A DNA stretch of 64,000 nucleotides from Caulobacter sp. 602-2. GTDB taxonomy: Bacteria > Pseudomonadota > Alphaproteobacteria > Caulobacterales > Caulobacteraceae. This document shows positions 35,666-43,434 of this stretch, piece by piece (position 1 is the first letter of the stretch; every line of letters begins with the position of its first letter). The translations under genes were made by a program, and so were the position numbers. The stretch lies in NCBI RefSeq assembly GCF_011043625.1, contig NZ_JAAKGT010000002.1, forward strand, positions 1 through 64,000. Reading direction: 5' to 3'. The notes beneath the pieces are model-generated. The model was given only the letters and a program-made list of their open reading frames with translations. It did not search any database and had not been told where the DNA came from.

Positions 35666-35703
35666 CGCCTGCGACAACGATCCCAACCAGCAAGGAACCC
35701 GTC

Positions 35704-36036
35704 ATGCCCAAGTCCAAGCCCCCGCGCAGGCGCCTGCGCCGCACCGCCCACTCCCCGAAGATCGAGGCCGCCTATCGCGGCATGATCGCCGCCTGCGATC
35801 AGAACATCGCCCTGATCCAGAGGACCATTTCCGATGTCGAGCGCGTCGCCCACGATGCGCCGCCCGAGGAAGTGCAGAGCTTTCGCCAGGAGATGGAGGA
35901 AGGCGTGCGCTGCTGGACCAGCATCCGCAACATGCACCTCGATTACCTGAGCCGCCCCCCCCGAACCCAGCTGGCCCGGCATCGAGCAGGCCCTGAAGAG
36001 GGCCGGGATCACCAGGCCGGGGCGCTAGGCCGATGA
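35704..36036 (+). CDS. Hypothetical protein, 110 aa, with C8 tract near the 3' end
   Basis: The protein begins with a basic segment KSKPPRRRLRRTAHSPK, followed by a helical region with NIALIQRTISDVERVA and EVQSFRQEMEEG. After a run of eight C at 35955-35962 the frame ends RPPRTQLARHRAG to a stop at 36036. One C fewer gives RPPEPSWPGIEQALKRAG with a stop at 36026, a more protein-like tail. Either a sequencing or replication slip or a contingency tract is present. The family is not recognised. Confidence 0.6.
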   Translation: MPKSKPPRRRLRRTAHSPKIEAAYRGMIAACDQNIALIQRTISDVERVAHDAPPEEVQSFRQEMEEGVRCWTSIRNMHLDYLSRPPRTQLARHRAGPEEGRDHQAGALGR

Positions 36037-36042
36037 TCCGCG

Positions 36043-36960
36043 CTACCGCGCGACCTCCGCCAACCGCTCGTCGAAGGCCCGCGTCGCCAGGATCACGGTG
36101 GCCACCGACGCCCTGAAGAAGGGCTGTGGGATGGTTTCGAAGTCGTCGGTGGGCTGATGGTATTCGGGATGGTCCTCGACCCCGAAATAGACCCAGGGCA
36201 CGCCCTTGTCGGCGAAGGCGCCGTGGTCGGACTGGCTGGTCCAGTTGTTTTCCTTGCCGTCGGCGTCGGTGTCGTGGCCCAGCTTCAGCTTGACCGGCGC
36301 GGCCTTGGCCACCGCGTCGAGGATCGGCTTCAGGGCCGGCTGCGGCCCGGCGCCGGCGGCGTAGAGCTCGCCCTTGGCGTTCTTGCTGAGCATGTCGAAA
36401 TTGACGTTCAGGCCGATGGCCGACAGCGGGATCGGCGGCTCGGCGACGAAGGCCTTGGCGCCGCGCAGCCCGCCCTCCTCGGCGTCCAGCGCGACGATCA
36501 GCACGTCGTGCCTGGGCGGGGCGGCCTTGAACGCCTCGGCCACCGCGAGCAGGCCGGCCACGCCCGAGGCGTTGTCGTCGGCGCCGTTGTAGATCTGGCC
36601 GTTCTTGACGCCGACATGGTCGTAGTGGGCGGTGACCACCAGGGCCTTGCCGTCGGGCGCGGTTCCCTTGATGCGGGCGACCAGGTTGACGCCGGTGATC
36701 GGCGTTCCGTCCTTGCGGGTGTAGCCGAACGGCCGCTCGAAACCCTCGCCGATCGGGGAAAGGCCGATCAGCTTGAAGCGCTCCAGGATGTAGGTCCGCG
36801 CCAGCTGCGATCCCGGCGTGCCCGGCGCCCTTCCCTGCATGGCGTCGGCCGAGAGGACCTTCACGTCGTCGAGGGCCAGGTCCCCGGGCGCGGCCAGGAC
36901 CGGCGCGGCGAGGCCGGAGACAAGGGTCGCCAGGACGGCGGCGGCGAACGTCGAACGCAT
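36043..36960 (-). CDS. M28-family metallopeptidase, exported
   Basis: The 305-residue protein has a signal peptide (about 1-23, ending PVLAAP) and the M28 aminopeptidase core. Metal ligands are visible at HYDHVG (His112/His115 region), Asp128 in GADDNASG, Glu161/Glu162 in DAEEGG, the Asp in NVNFDM and His268 in YHQPTDD. It should be a zinc aminopeptidase or related hydrolase in the periplasm. The stop lies six bases from the preceding convergent gene. Confidence 0.92.
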   Translation of the reverse strand: MRSTFAAAVLATLVSGLAAPVLAAPGDLALDDVKVLSADAMQGRAPGTPGSQLARTYILERFKLIGLSPIGEGFERPFGYTRKDGTPITGVNLVARIKGTAPDGKALVVTAHYDHVGVKNGQIYNGADDNASGVAGLLAVAEAFKAAPPRHDVLIVALDAEEGGLRGAKAFVAEPPIPLSAIGLNVNFDMLSKNAKGELYAAGAGPQPALKPILDAVAKAAPVKLKLGHDTDADGKENNWTSQSDHGAFADKGVPWVYFGVEDHPEYHQPTDDFETIPQPFFRASVATVILATRAFDERLAEVAR

Positions 36961-37065
36961 TGGAACTCCCTGCCGACGGCGGACGGTCTTCGCCGTCGCT
37001 CAACGCGGCTTTCACCCGTTTTGATCATCGGCCGGCGCGCCGTGCAACCGGCGAGCCCAGAACGG

Positions 37066-37719
37066 CTATCGCCCGCCGCTGGCGAAGTCGTCCGCCCTGG
37101 CCTCGCGCAGCCAGCGATAGCCGCGCTCGTTGCCCTCTTGCGTCCGGCTGGCGGCGATGCTCGCCTGCAGCGCCGCAAGGCTCGCGGCCGTGCAGCTGTT
37201 CTTGCCCTCGCCCCAGGCCAGGCCCGGCCACAGCCGCCGCTCGACCGTCTGTTCCGGCGTGGGCTCGCTCCACGGCGCCCGGAAACCGTCCGGACCGCAC
37301 AGCCCGGACCATCCGCGCACGCGCGTCATACGGCCTTCGGCGTCCGTCTCGACCGGCTCCAGCCCCATGTAGCCGTAGAAGGTCCCCTCGTCGGCGTCCC
37401 GCATCTGCAGGACCACCGGCGCGCGCAGACCCACCACATAGGCCCGCGCCGTCCAGCTCACGTCCGCCGGGGCGCCCGTCATGCCCAGGATCTCCCCGTC
37501 GCGGACCAGGACGGCCCCGTCGCGGGCGCAGGCGGGCCAGCGGCGAAAGGGCCTGTCGTTCCTGGGCGCGCGGCAGTCGGCCTCGTCGGGGATCCACCAG
37601 CCCGTCTTCAGTCGCGCGCCGCCCGTCTCGGGCGTCAGCCAGGGCGTCTCCGAAGTCACCATGGCGCAACCGCCCAGTCCGAGCGTGAGCGCCGCGAGCG
37701 CCGGCATCAGGGAACGCAT
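37066..37719 (-). CDS. Putative lipoprotein
   Basis: The 217-residue protein has a signal segment and lipobox LGGC (Cys18). GAGGTG precedes the ATG at 37719. The mature part has LKTGWWIPDEADC, RRWPACARDGAVLVRDG and a WSGLCGPDGF motif, with four or five cysteines and many Trp. I do not recognise a family. It is 105 bases upstream of the M28 gene on the same strand. Confidence 0.66.
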   Translation of the reverse strand: MRSLMPALAALTLGLGGCAMVTSETPWLTPETGGARLKTGWWIPDEADCRAPRNDRPFRRWPACARDGAVLVRDGEILGMTGAPADVSWTARAYVVGLRAPVVLQMRDADEGTFYGYMGLEPVETDAEGRMTRVRGWSGLCGPDGFRAPWSEPTPEQTVERRLWPGLAWGEGKNSCTAASLAALQASIAASRTQEGNERGYRWLREARADDFASGGR

Positions 37720-37902
37720 CACGCACACCTCACGAAAGATTCACAGATGCGTGATCGCTACGTGAGACCGCGTTATCGTCAAGCGCGATCGCCGCCCGGC
37801 CTTCGCCTTTCGAGCGATTGCTTCCAGCCGCGACGCCCGCCATATGCGCGATCTTAAGGTTTACGGGGCATACAGCCCCTTCGAGGATCGGAGAATCCGC
37901 CC

Positions 37903-38139
37903 ATGCCCATGTCGCCCGACGTGCTCGAAGCCCGCCTGAACGCGGCCTTTCCGGATTCCGAGATCGTGCTGACCGACCTGGCCGGCGACGGCGACCACTA
38001 CAAGGCCCGCATCGTCTCTCCCGCCTTCCGCGGCCTCAACCGCGTCAAGCAGCACCAGATGGTCAACCGCGCCCTGGCCGACGTGCTGGGCGGCGAGCTG
38101 CACGCCCTGGCGCTCGAAACCGCGGCCCCGGCGGAGTAG
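37903..38139 (+). CDS. bolA: BolA-family protein
   Basis: The 78-residue protein has the BolA core: LEARLNAAFPDSEIVLTDLAG, DGDHYKARIVSPAFRGLNRVKQHQMV and ALADVLGGELHALAL. BolA proteins bind [2Fe-2S] clusters together with CGFS glutaredoxins and act in iron regulation and stress; the partner grxD is one gene downstream. A GGGGC-ATACA-GCCCC hairpin lies at 37866-37880 in the leader. Confidence 0.93.
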   Translation: MPMSPDVLEARLNAAFPDSEIVLTDLAGDGDHYKARIVSPAFRGLNRVKQHQMVNRALADVLGGELHALALETAAPAE

Positions 38140-38145
38140 GCGGCC

Positions 38146-39036
38146 TTGCGCTATCGTCCTTTCGGCAAGGCGGGCATGGCGATCTCGGCGGTGACGCTGC
38201 GGCTCGCCGACCATCCGCGCATGAGCGGCAAGGACTGGCGCAACCTGATCTTCACGGCCCTGGAAACGGGCATCAACAGCTTCGAGGTGCACGGCTCGTC
38301 GAACGCCCTGCTGGAGGGCGTGGGCGAGTCGCTGACCACGATCGAGCGGCGGCTGCTGTTCGTCGGCTGGCGCCTGCGCAGCAGCGGCGAGCTGCTGAGC
38401 GCCCAGGCGATCCACGACGTGGTCGACGTGGCCGTCGAGCGCTGCGGCCTTTCCCACGTGGACCTGGTCACGGTCGACGATCCCGGCGGCGCCTTCCCGC
38501 CGACGGCGATGGCCGCCCTGATGGGGCTGCGCCAGTCGGGGCTGATCCGCTCGCTGGGCCTGGCCAGCCGCGGCGAGAGCCAGGACCGGCACCTGGCGAC
38601 CGGCATGTTCGACGCCCTGGCCTCGCCGTTCAACCTGTCGTCCGGCTGGGCCGAGCGCAATCGCATCCGCGCCGCCGTCGCCCGCGACGTGGCGGTGATC
38701 GGCGAGGATTTCTGGCCCCAGGCCATCCGCGAGCGCGAAGCCAAGCCGATCTTCAAGAAGCCGTCGCTGTGGCGGCGCCGCACCGACCCGCTGGCCAATC
38801 TGGGCGGCTACGACTTCCTCGACAGCACGGCCGGCTGGACGGGCCAGGAGCTTTGCCTCGGCTACGCCCTGACCGAGCCGTCCCTGGCCACCGTGCAGGT
38901 GATCACCACCAAGCGCGACAAGCTCGAGGCTCTGGCCTCGGTGGTCGAGCGCGACCTGCCGACCGGCTGCGCCGCCCAGATCGAGATGGCGCGGTTTTCG
39001 GCCGAACAGGCCGCCGGGACCAAGCGCCGCGCTTGA
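38146..39036 (+). CDS. Degenerate aldo/keto-reductase-like protein
   Basis: The 296-residue protein starts with TTG at 38146, six bases after the bolA stop, and follows the aldo/keto reductase barrel plan: RYRPFGKAGMAISAVTL, ETGINSFEVHGSSNAL, HVDLVTVDDPGG. The catalytic tetrad does not survive: the Asp and Tyr of the DxxxxYG motif are replaced in SFEVHGSS, the Lys strand reads LLFVGWRL, and the active His of the HRPD-type motif is Asp. It is therefore probably not an active reductase. Its place between bolA and grxD suggests a role tied to that pair. Confidence 0.75.
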   Translation: MRYRPFGKAGMAISAVTLRLADHPRMSGKDWRNLIFTALETGINSFEVHGSSNALLEGVGESLTTIERRLLFVGWRLRSSGELLSAQAIHDVVDVAVERCGLSHVDLVTVDDPGGAFPPTAMAALMGLRQSGLIRSLGLASRGESQDRHLATGMFDALASPFNLSSGWAERNRIRAAVARDVAVIGEDFWPQAIREREAKPIFKKPSLWRRRTDPLANLGGYDFLDSTAGWTGQELCLGYALTEPSLATVQVITTKRDKLEALASVVERDLPTGCAAQIEMARFSAEQAAGTKRRA

Positions 39037-39089
39037 CCAGGGGCCTTCCGGCGCCTAGCTGAGGGGTTACCGCCAAGGAATTCCTCCCC

Positions 39090-39431
39090 ATGACTGACGT
39101 CGCCGCCTCCCCCGCCATCGAATTCATCGCCAAGACGGTGGCCGAACACCCCGTCGTGCTGTTCATGAAGGGCGTGCCCGACCAGCCGCGCTGCGGCTTC
39201 TCGTCGGTGGCCGTGCAGATCCTCGACCACCTGGGCGTCGAGTTCGTCGGCGTCGACGTGCTGCAGGACGACGAGCTGCGCCAAGGCATCAAGACCTTCA
39301 CCGACTGGCCGACCATTCCCCAGCTCTACGTCAAGGGCGAGTTCGTCGGCGGCAGCGACATTGTCCGCGAGATGTTCCAGTCGGGCGAACTGAAGTCGTT
39401 CCTGATCGAGCAGGGCGTCATCTCGGCCTGA
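39090..39431 (+). CDS. grxD: Monothiol glutaredoxin (CGFS type)
   Basis: The 113-residue protein has [19 protein letters not shown] with the CGFS active site at Cys35 and [19 protein letters not shown], the glutathione-binding loop. CGFS glutaredoxins carry and hand over [2Fe-2S] clusters, often as a complex with BolA, whose gene lies nearby. The length and motif order are typical. The next gene starts four bases after the stop. Confidence 0.96.
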   Translation: MTDVAASPAIEFIAKTVAEHPVVLFMKGVPDQPRCGFSSVAVQILDHLGVEFVGVDVLQDDELRQGIKTFTDWPTIPQLYVKGEFVGGSDIVREMFQSGELKSFLIEQGVISA

Positions 39432-39435
39432 CCGG

Positions 39436-39855
39436 GTGAGCCGCCTCTTCGTCCCGCCCGCGGACGCCTTCCCCCTGACCTTCGAGCCGAAGGCGTCGGA
39501 CATCGACGCCAACGGCCACGTCAACAACGTGGTCTATCTGGGCTGGGCCCAGGACCTGGCGATCGCTCATTGGGAAGCCTGGGCCTCGGAAGAGGAACGG
39601 GCTCCCTGGAGCTGGGTCGCCCGCCGCCACGAGATCGACTATCGCCGCGAACTGCTGCCGCACGAGATCGCCACCGGCTACACCTGGGTCGGCGAACTGA
39701 AGGGGCCGCGGTTCGAGCGCTATGTCCGCATCGACGGTCCCGACGGCGAGATGTGCGCCCAGAGCCGCACCGACTGGGTGCTGATCGACATCGCCGCCAA
39801 GCGCCCCGCCCGCGTGCTGCCGTGGATGGTCGAGCGCTTCACGCCGAAGGGCTGA
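39436..39855 (+). CDS. Acyl-CoA thioesterase, 4HBT hotdog fold
   Basis: The 139-residue hotdog protein starts with GTG four bases after grxD. The motif DIDANGHVNNVVYLGW has catalytic Asp24, as in 4-hydroxybenzoyl-CoA-type thioesterases. It should hydrolyse an acyl-CoA in the cytosol. Its TGA abuts the TGA of the convergent gene (TGATCA at 39853-39858). Confidence 0.85.
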   Translation: MSRLFVPPADAFPLTFEPKASDIDANGHVNNVVYLGWAQDLAIAHWEAWASEEERAPWSWVARRHEIDYRRELLPHEIATGYTWVGELKGPRFERYVRIDGPDGEMCAQSRTDWVLIDIAAKRPARVLPWMVERFTPKG

Positions 39856-40233
39856 TCAGCCCTTTCCCATCGGGTTGAGCAGCCTCACGGCCGTCGCGCC
39901 GGTGATCCCCAGCTCGCCCCAGCCGAACTTGACCTCCGCCTGGCCGGGCGCGCCGGCCTTGCAGGTTTCGACGCGCCGACGGGCGAAGGCCAGGTCGGGG
40001 ATCGCGTCCTTCCGGTCGACGAAGAACCTCAGATCCTCCTTGCGCAGGCAGCCCTGCGACGACAGGCGGATCACCAGGCCGTCGGCCTCGGCGCGCGCGC
40101 CCAGCAGCGGCTCCAGCTCGCCGAACATCTCCGGATCGCCCGGCAGCAGACGCGGCGGACGCGTCGGAACGCTCGCGCACCCTGAAAGCAGCAGGCCGGC
40201 CAGAAGCACCCGGCGGTTGAAAAAGACGCCCAT
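39856..40233 (-). CDS. Putative lipoprotein, paralogue of the 49681 gene product
   Basis: The 125-residue protein has a signal segment and lipobox LSGC (Cys19). The core ADGLVIRLSSQGCLRKEDL, FFVDRK, a second Cys in VETCKAG and the end AVRLLNPMG match the protein at 49681-50073 residue by residue in the same order. The mature domain is a small two-cysteine fold. No family name is known to me. The start at 40233 gives the lipobox its normal position. Confidence 0.7.
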   Translation of the reverse strand: MGVFFNRRVLLAGLLLSGCASVPTRPPRLLPGDPEMFGELEPLLGARAEADGLVIRLSSQGCLRKEDLRFFVDRKDAIPDLAFARRRVETCKAGAPGQAEVKFGWGELGITGATAVRLLNPMGKG

Positions 40234-40286
40234 GGCCCGCAAGGTCGCCCGGCGCGGGGGAGCGCGCAACCTTGGGGCACGTTGCA

Positions 40287-41426
40287 ATGTCGATTAAGTC
40301 GCTGGCCTGGACGGCCGCCGCGCTGTGTCTGGGGGCCGCGGGATCCGCGCACGCCGAAAACCCGAAGCTGGACGCCGAGATCGCGCGGCTGATGGCTCTC
40401 GGCAAGGTCCCCGGCGTGGCCGTCGCCGTAATCGAGGACGGCAAGGTCGCGCACGTCACGGCCCAGGGCGTCCGCAACGAGAAGGGCGACCGCCTGGCGC
40501 CGCAGACCGTGATGTACGCCGCCTCGATCACCAAGGCGACCTTCGCCTACTACGTCATGATGCTGGTCGACGAAGGCAGGCTCAACCTCGACACGCCGAT
40601 CGCCACCTACCTTCCAAAGCCCCTGCCCGACTACAAGGCCTATGCCGACCTGGCGGGCGACGAGCGCTGGCGCAAGATCACACCCCGCATCCTGCTCACC
40701 CACTCGGCGGGGTTTCCAAACTTCCGCTGGCTGAACCCCGACGAGAAGCTCGACATCAAGTTCGAGCCGGGCGCCCGCTACGCCTATGCCGGCGAGGGCG
40801 TCAACCTGATGCAGTTCGTCATCGAGCAGGGTCTGGGCGTCAAGGTCGGCGAGGACATGGACAGGCGCCTGTTCAAGCCCCTAGGCATGACCCGCTCGGG
40901 CATGGTCTGGCGCGACGACTTCGCCCCCGACATCGCCGACGGCCGCGACGAGGCTGGCAAGTGGCAGCCGCACGACGACCGCTCCAGCGTCAAGGCGGCC
41001 GGCTCGCTGGACACCACCATCGACGACATGGGCAAGCTGGCGGCGGCCATGGCCAGCGGCTGGGGCCTGTCGAAGAAGGCCCGCGCCGAATTCGCGCGCG
41101 GCAGCCTGCCGATCGTCTCGCGCTCTGAGTTCCCCACCCTTTCCGAAGAGACCAATCCGGACAACGCCAGGATCAAGCTCGCCGCCGGCGTCGGGGTCGT
41201 CACCTTCGAGGGACCGCAGGGGCGGGCCTTCTTCAAGGGCGGCCACAACGACATCACCGACAACATGATGGTCTGCGTAGAGAAGGGCCGCCGCTGCGTG
41301 GTGATCCTCACCAACAGCGGCGACGGCCAGCGGATCTTCCCGTCCCTGGTCAAGGCGGCGCTGGGCGAGACCGGCATGCCCTGGGCCTGGGAGTACAGCC
41401 GCCTGATGCCGGTGGAGGCGCCCTAG
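40287..41426 (+). CDS. Serine hydrolase, beta-lactamase / penicillin-binding-protein-like
   Basis: The 379-residue exported protein has a signal peptide (about 1-23, AHA cleavage) and the class C/EstB-type core: Ser80-x-x-Lys83 in AASITKATF, the Tyr167 motif in RYAYAGEG and LLTHSAGFPN. It may be an esterase, a D-peptidase or a beta-lactamase-like enzyme of the envelope. A TTG in frame at 40272 is less likely than the ATG. It ends in CTAG shared with the stop of the convergent EamA gene. Confidence 0.9.
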   Translation: MSIKSLAWTAAALCLGAAGSAHAENPKLDAEIARLMALGKVPGVAVAVIEDGKVAHVTAQGVRNEKGDRLAPQTVMYAASITKATFAYYVMMLVDEGRLNLDTPIATYLPKPLPDYKAYADLAGDERWRKITPRILLTHSAGFPNFRWLNPDEKLDIKFEPGARYAYAGEGVNLMQFVIEQGLGVKVGEDMDRRLFKPLGMTRSGMVWRDDFAPDIADGRDEAGKWQPHDDRSSVKAAGSLDTTIDDMGKLAAAMASGWGLSKKARAEFARGSLPIVSRSEFPTLSEETNPDNARIKLAAGVGVVTFEGPQGRAFFKGGHNDITDNMMVCVEKGRRCVVILTNSGDGQRIFPSLVKAALGETGMPWAWEYSRLMPVEAP

Positions 41427-42337
41427 GCGCCCGGACGCTCCAGCGCCTCCGGATCCTCGACCACGGCGTTCTCCGGCGTGGTGGTCAGGATCGCGCCGGC
41501 CGAGGCGGCGACGATGCAGGCGATGGCGATCCACTGCTGCGTCGAAAGGTGCTCGGACAGCACGATCAGGCCGGCCATGGCGCCGATCGCCGGCTCGGCG
41601 CTGAGCATCACCCCGAAGGTGCGCTTGGGAATGCGCTTGAGGGCCACCATCTCCAGCGAATAGGGCACGGCGCTGGAGCAGATGGCGACCACCAGACCCA
41701 GCAGCATCAGGTGCGGGTCGAGCAGGGCCGCGCCCGCCGACGCCACGCCGAACGGCACGACGATCAGGGCCGCCACGCTCATGCCCATGGCCACCGAGCG
41801 GCCGCCGTGCAGGTGGCCCAGGCGCTTGCCCGCGATGATGTAGAGCGCCCAGCAGACGGCCGCGGCCAGGGCGAAGCCGACGCCCACGGGGTCGAGCGGC
41901 GCGGCGCCCAGCTTCAGCGGCAGAAGCAGCAGCAGGCCGAAGGCCGCCAGGCCGATGCACAGGAAGTGACTGGCCTTGCGCGCATGCAGCAGCGACAGGG
42001 TCAGCGGCCCCAGGAACTCGATGGCCAGCGCCACGCCCAGCGGGATGGTCCGCAGCGCCATGTAGAAGCAGAGGTTCATCACCCCGGTCGCCGCGCCGTA
42101 GAAGGCCACGGCCAGCATGTCCTGGCGGGTGATCTTGAACCGCCAGGGCCGCCACAGAAGCAGCAGCAGCACCGCCGCGAAGCCGACGCGATAGGCCGAA
42201 ACGCCCTGGGCGCCGACCGCCGGAAACAGGGACTTGGCGAACGACGTGCCGCCGGCCAGCGTCACCATGCCCCCGAACAGAGCGGCGTACGGCAACAGCG
42301 CGTCGAGCGCGGGACGGCGGAGGGCGGCGGCGGACAT
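41423..42337 (-). CDS. EamA/RhtA-family exporter (DMT superfamily)
   Basis: The 304-residue membrane protein has ten predicted helices in two EamA repeats. FYMALRTIPLGVALAIEFLG and the second repeat with YSLEMVALKRIPKRTFGVML match RhtA, the threonine/homoserine exporter. It is divergent from an Lrp/AsnC regulator with a perfect palindrome between them, the arrangement expected when an amino-acid-sensing regulator controls an amino-acid exporter. Confidence 0.9.
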   Translation of the reverse strand: MSAAALRRPALDALLPYAALFGGMVTLAGGTSFAKSLFPAVGAQGVSAYRVGFAAVLLLLLWRPWRFKITRQDMLAVAFYGAATGVMNLCFYMALRTIPLGVALAIEFLGPLTLSLLHARKASHFLCIGLAAFGLLLLLPLKLGAAPLDPVGVGFALAAAVCWALYIIAGKRLGHLHGGRSVAMGMSVAALIVVPFGVASAGAALLDPHLMLLGLVVAICSSAVPYSLEMVALKRIPKRTFGVMLSAEPAIGAMAGLIVLSEHLSTQQWIAIACIVAASAGAILTTTPENAVVEDPEALERPGA

Positions 42338-42371
42338 GCGGGCAAACTAGTCGCGTAAGACTGGCGCTTCT

Positions 42372-42386
42372 CGCCGAAATTCGGCG
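42372..42386. promoter_or_regulatory. Perfect 7-1-7 palindrome, Lrp-type operator candidate
   Basis: CGCCGAAATTCGGCG is a perfect palindrome midway in the 84-base gap between the divergent EamA exporter and Lrp-family regulator genes. A second, looser inverted pair CCGCC...GGCGG spans about 42391-42416. Confidence 0.65.
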
Positions 42387-42421
42387 TATACCGCCCAAAA
42401 CAGTCATTCTTGGCGGCTCAA

Positions 42422-42904
42422 ATGACGAAATCCGTCACTCTGGACAACTTCGACCACAAGCTTCTCGAACTGGTCCGCCAGAACAACCTCGAACCGGCGC
42501 GCAGCCTGGCCGAGAAGGTCGGGCTGTCGGAAAGCGCCGTGCTGCGCCGTCTGCGGCGGCTGCGCAAGGAAGGCGTGATCGTCGCCGACGTCGCCATCGT
42601 CGACCCCGCGCGCCTCAATGCTGGCCTGACCATGCATGTGCTGGTCGAGATGGAGCGCGAGGGCAGCGCGCTTTTCAACGCCTTCGCCGCCGGCGTGGCC
42701 GCTCGCAAGGAGGTGCTAAGCGCCTGGCACGTGACGGGCAGCACCGACTTCCTGCTGACCGTCACCGTCCCGACGATGGAGGCCTACGAGGCCTTCACCA
42801 ACGAGGTGCTGAACGACGACCGGCGGGTGCGCTCGTTCATGACCCTGGTCGGCATCCGCGAGATCGTCCGGCAGGATCCCTCGCGCGCGCCGTTGGTGGA
42901 ATAG
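42422..42904 (+). CDS. Lrp/AsnC-family transcriptional regulator
   Basis: The 160-residue regulator has an N-terminal winged helix-turn-helix (FDHKLLELVRQNNLEPARS, VGLSESAVLRRLRRLRKEG) and a C-terminal RAM domain (HVTGSTDFLLTVTVPTMEAYE). Such proteins form octamers that bind amino acids. The ATG at 42422 fits the family; a TTG four codons earlier is possible. It is divergent from the amino-acid-exporter-like gene it probably controls. Confidence 0.93.
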   Translation: MTKSVTLDNFDHKLLELVRQNNLEPARSLAEKVGLSESAVLRRLRRLRKEGVIVADVAIVDPARLNAGLTMHVLVEMEREGSALFNAFAAGVAARKEVLSAWHVTGSTDFLLTVTVPTMEAYEAFTNEVLNDDRRVRSFMTLVGIREIVRQDPSRAPLVE

Positions 42905-43002
42905 CCTCGAGGGTAGAGCCGCAGCGAACAATGTTCGCGAAGGTTGTTGACGTCCGCCCGCGCGAGTGTCGAAATCCACCGCAACAGGCAGGAGGAAGCC
43001 CG

Positions 43003-43434
43003 ATGAGGACGCGCGTCATCGCGATCGGACTGGCCATGTCGCTGGCGGCGGGCGGCGCCGTCGCGTCGAGCTGGCACTGGGCCAAGGCGCCCACCCAGGA
43101 AGAGGCCATGCGTCTGGCCACCGAAAAGGCCCAGACCAAGGCCAGGCGCATGGGCACATGCTTCAAGCCCGCGGTCACGGTCGACCGATGCCAGGCGACG
43201 GCCGACGGCTTCCGCTGCCGCGCCGACAGCGCCTCCGACTTCCGGGCCTGCGGGGTGCGCGTCGGTTGGGTGTATGAGCCCCCCTTGCCGACGAACCGGG
43301 TCCCGATGCGGCCCCTCAGCCGCGGCTACGAGCCGCAGTGGACCCAGCCGTCCCCCTACATGAGCTACTCGCCCTATGCGTCGACGACCCGGGAGCTCGA
43401 TCAGTTCCCGCCGCCGACGGCGGTGAGACCCTAG
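43003..43434 (+). CDS. Exported hypothetical protein
   Basis: The 143-residue protein has a signal peptide (about 1-25, GGAVASS) and GGAGGAAG ahead of the ATG. A middle region contains three cysteines (MGTCFKPAVTVDRCQ, FRCRADS) and a conserved GVRVGWVYEPP strand; the C-terminal 45 residues are Pro/Ser/Tyr-rich and likely disordered. The family is not recognised. Its stop shares CTAG with the stop of the convergent sialidase gene. Confidence 0.65.
   Translation: MRTRVIAIGLAMSLAAGGAVASSWHWAKAPTQEEAMRLATEKAQTKARRMGTCFKPAVTVDRCQATADGFRCRADSASDFRACGVRVGWVYEPPLPTNRVPMRPLSRGYEPQWTQPSPYMSYSPYASTTRELDQFPPPTAVRP

Noticed and set aside
8774-37760. Shared ATTCACAGATGCG stretch at about 8773 and 37736
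   Set aside because: Two matches of about 13-20 bases at different distances from their genes are too little evidence for a regulatory site.
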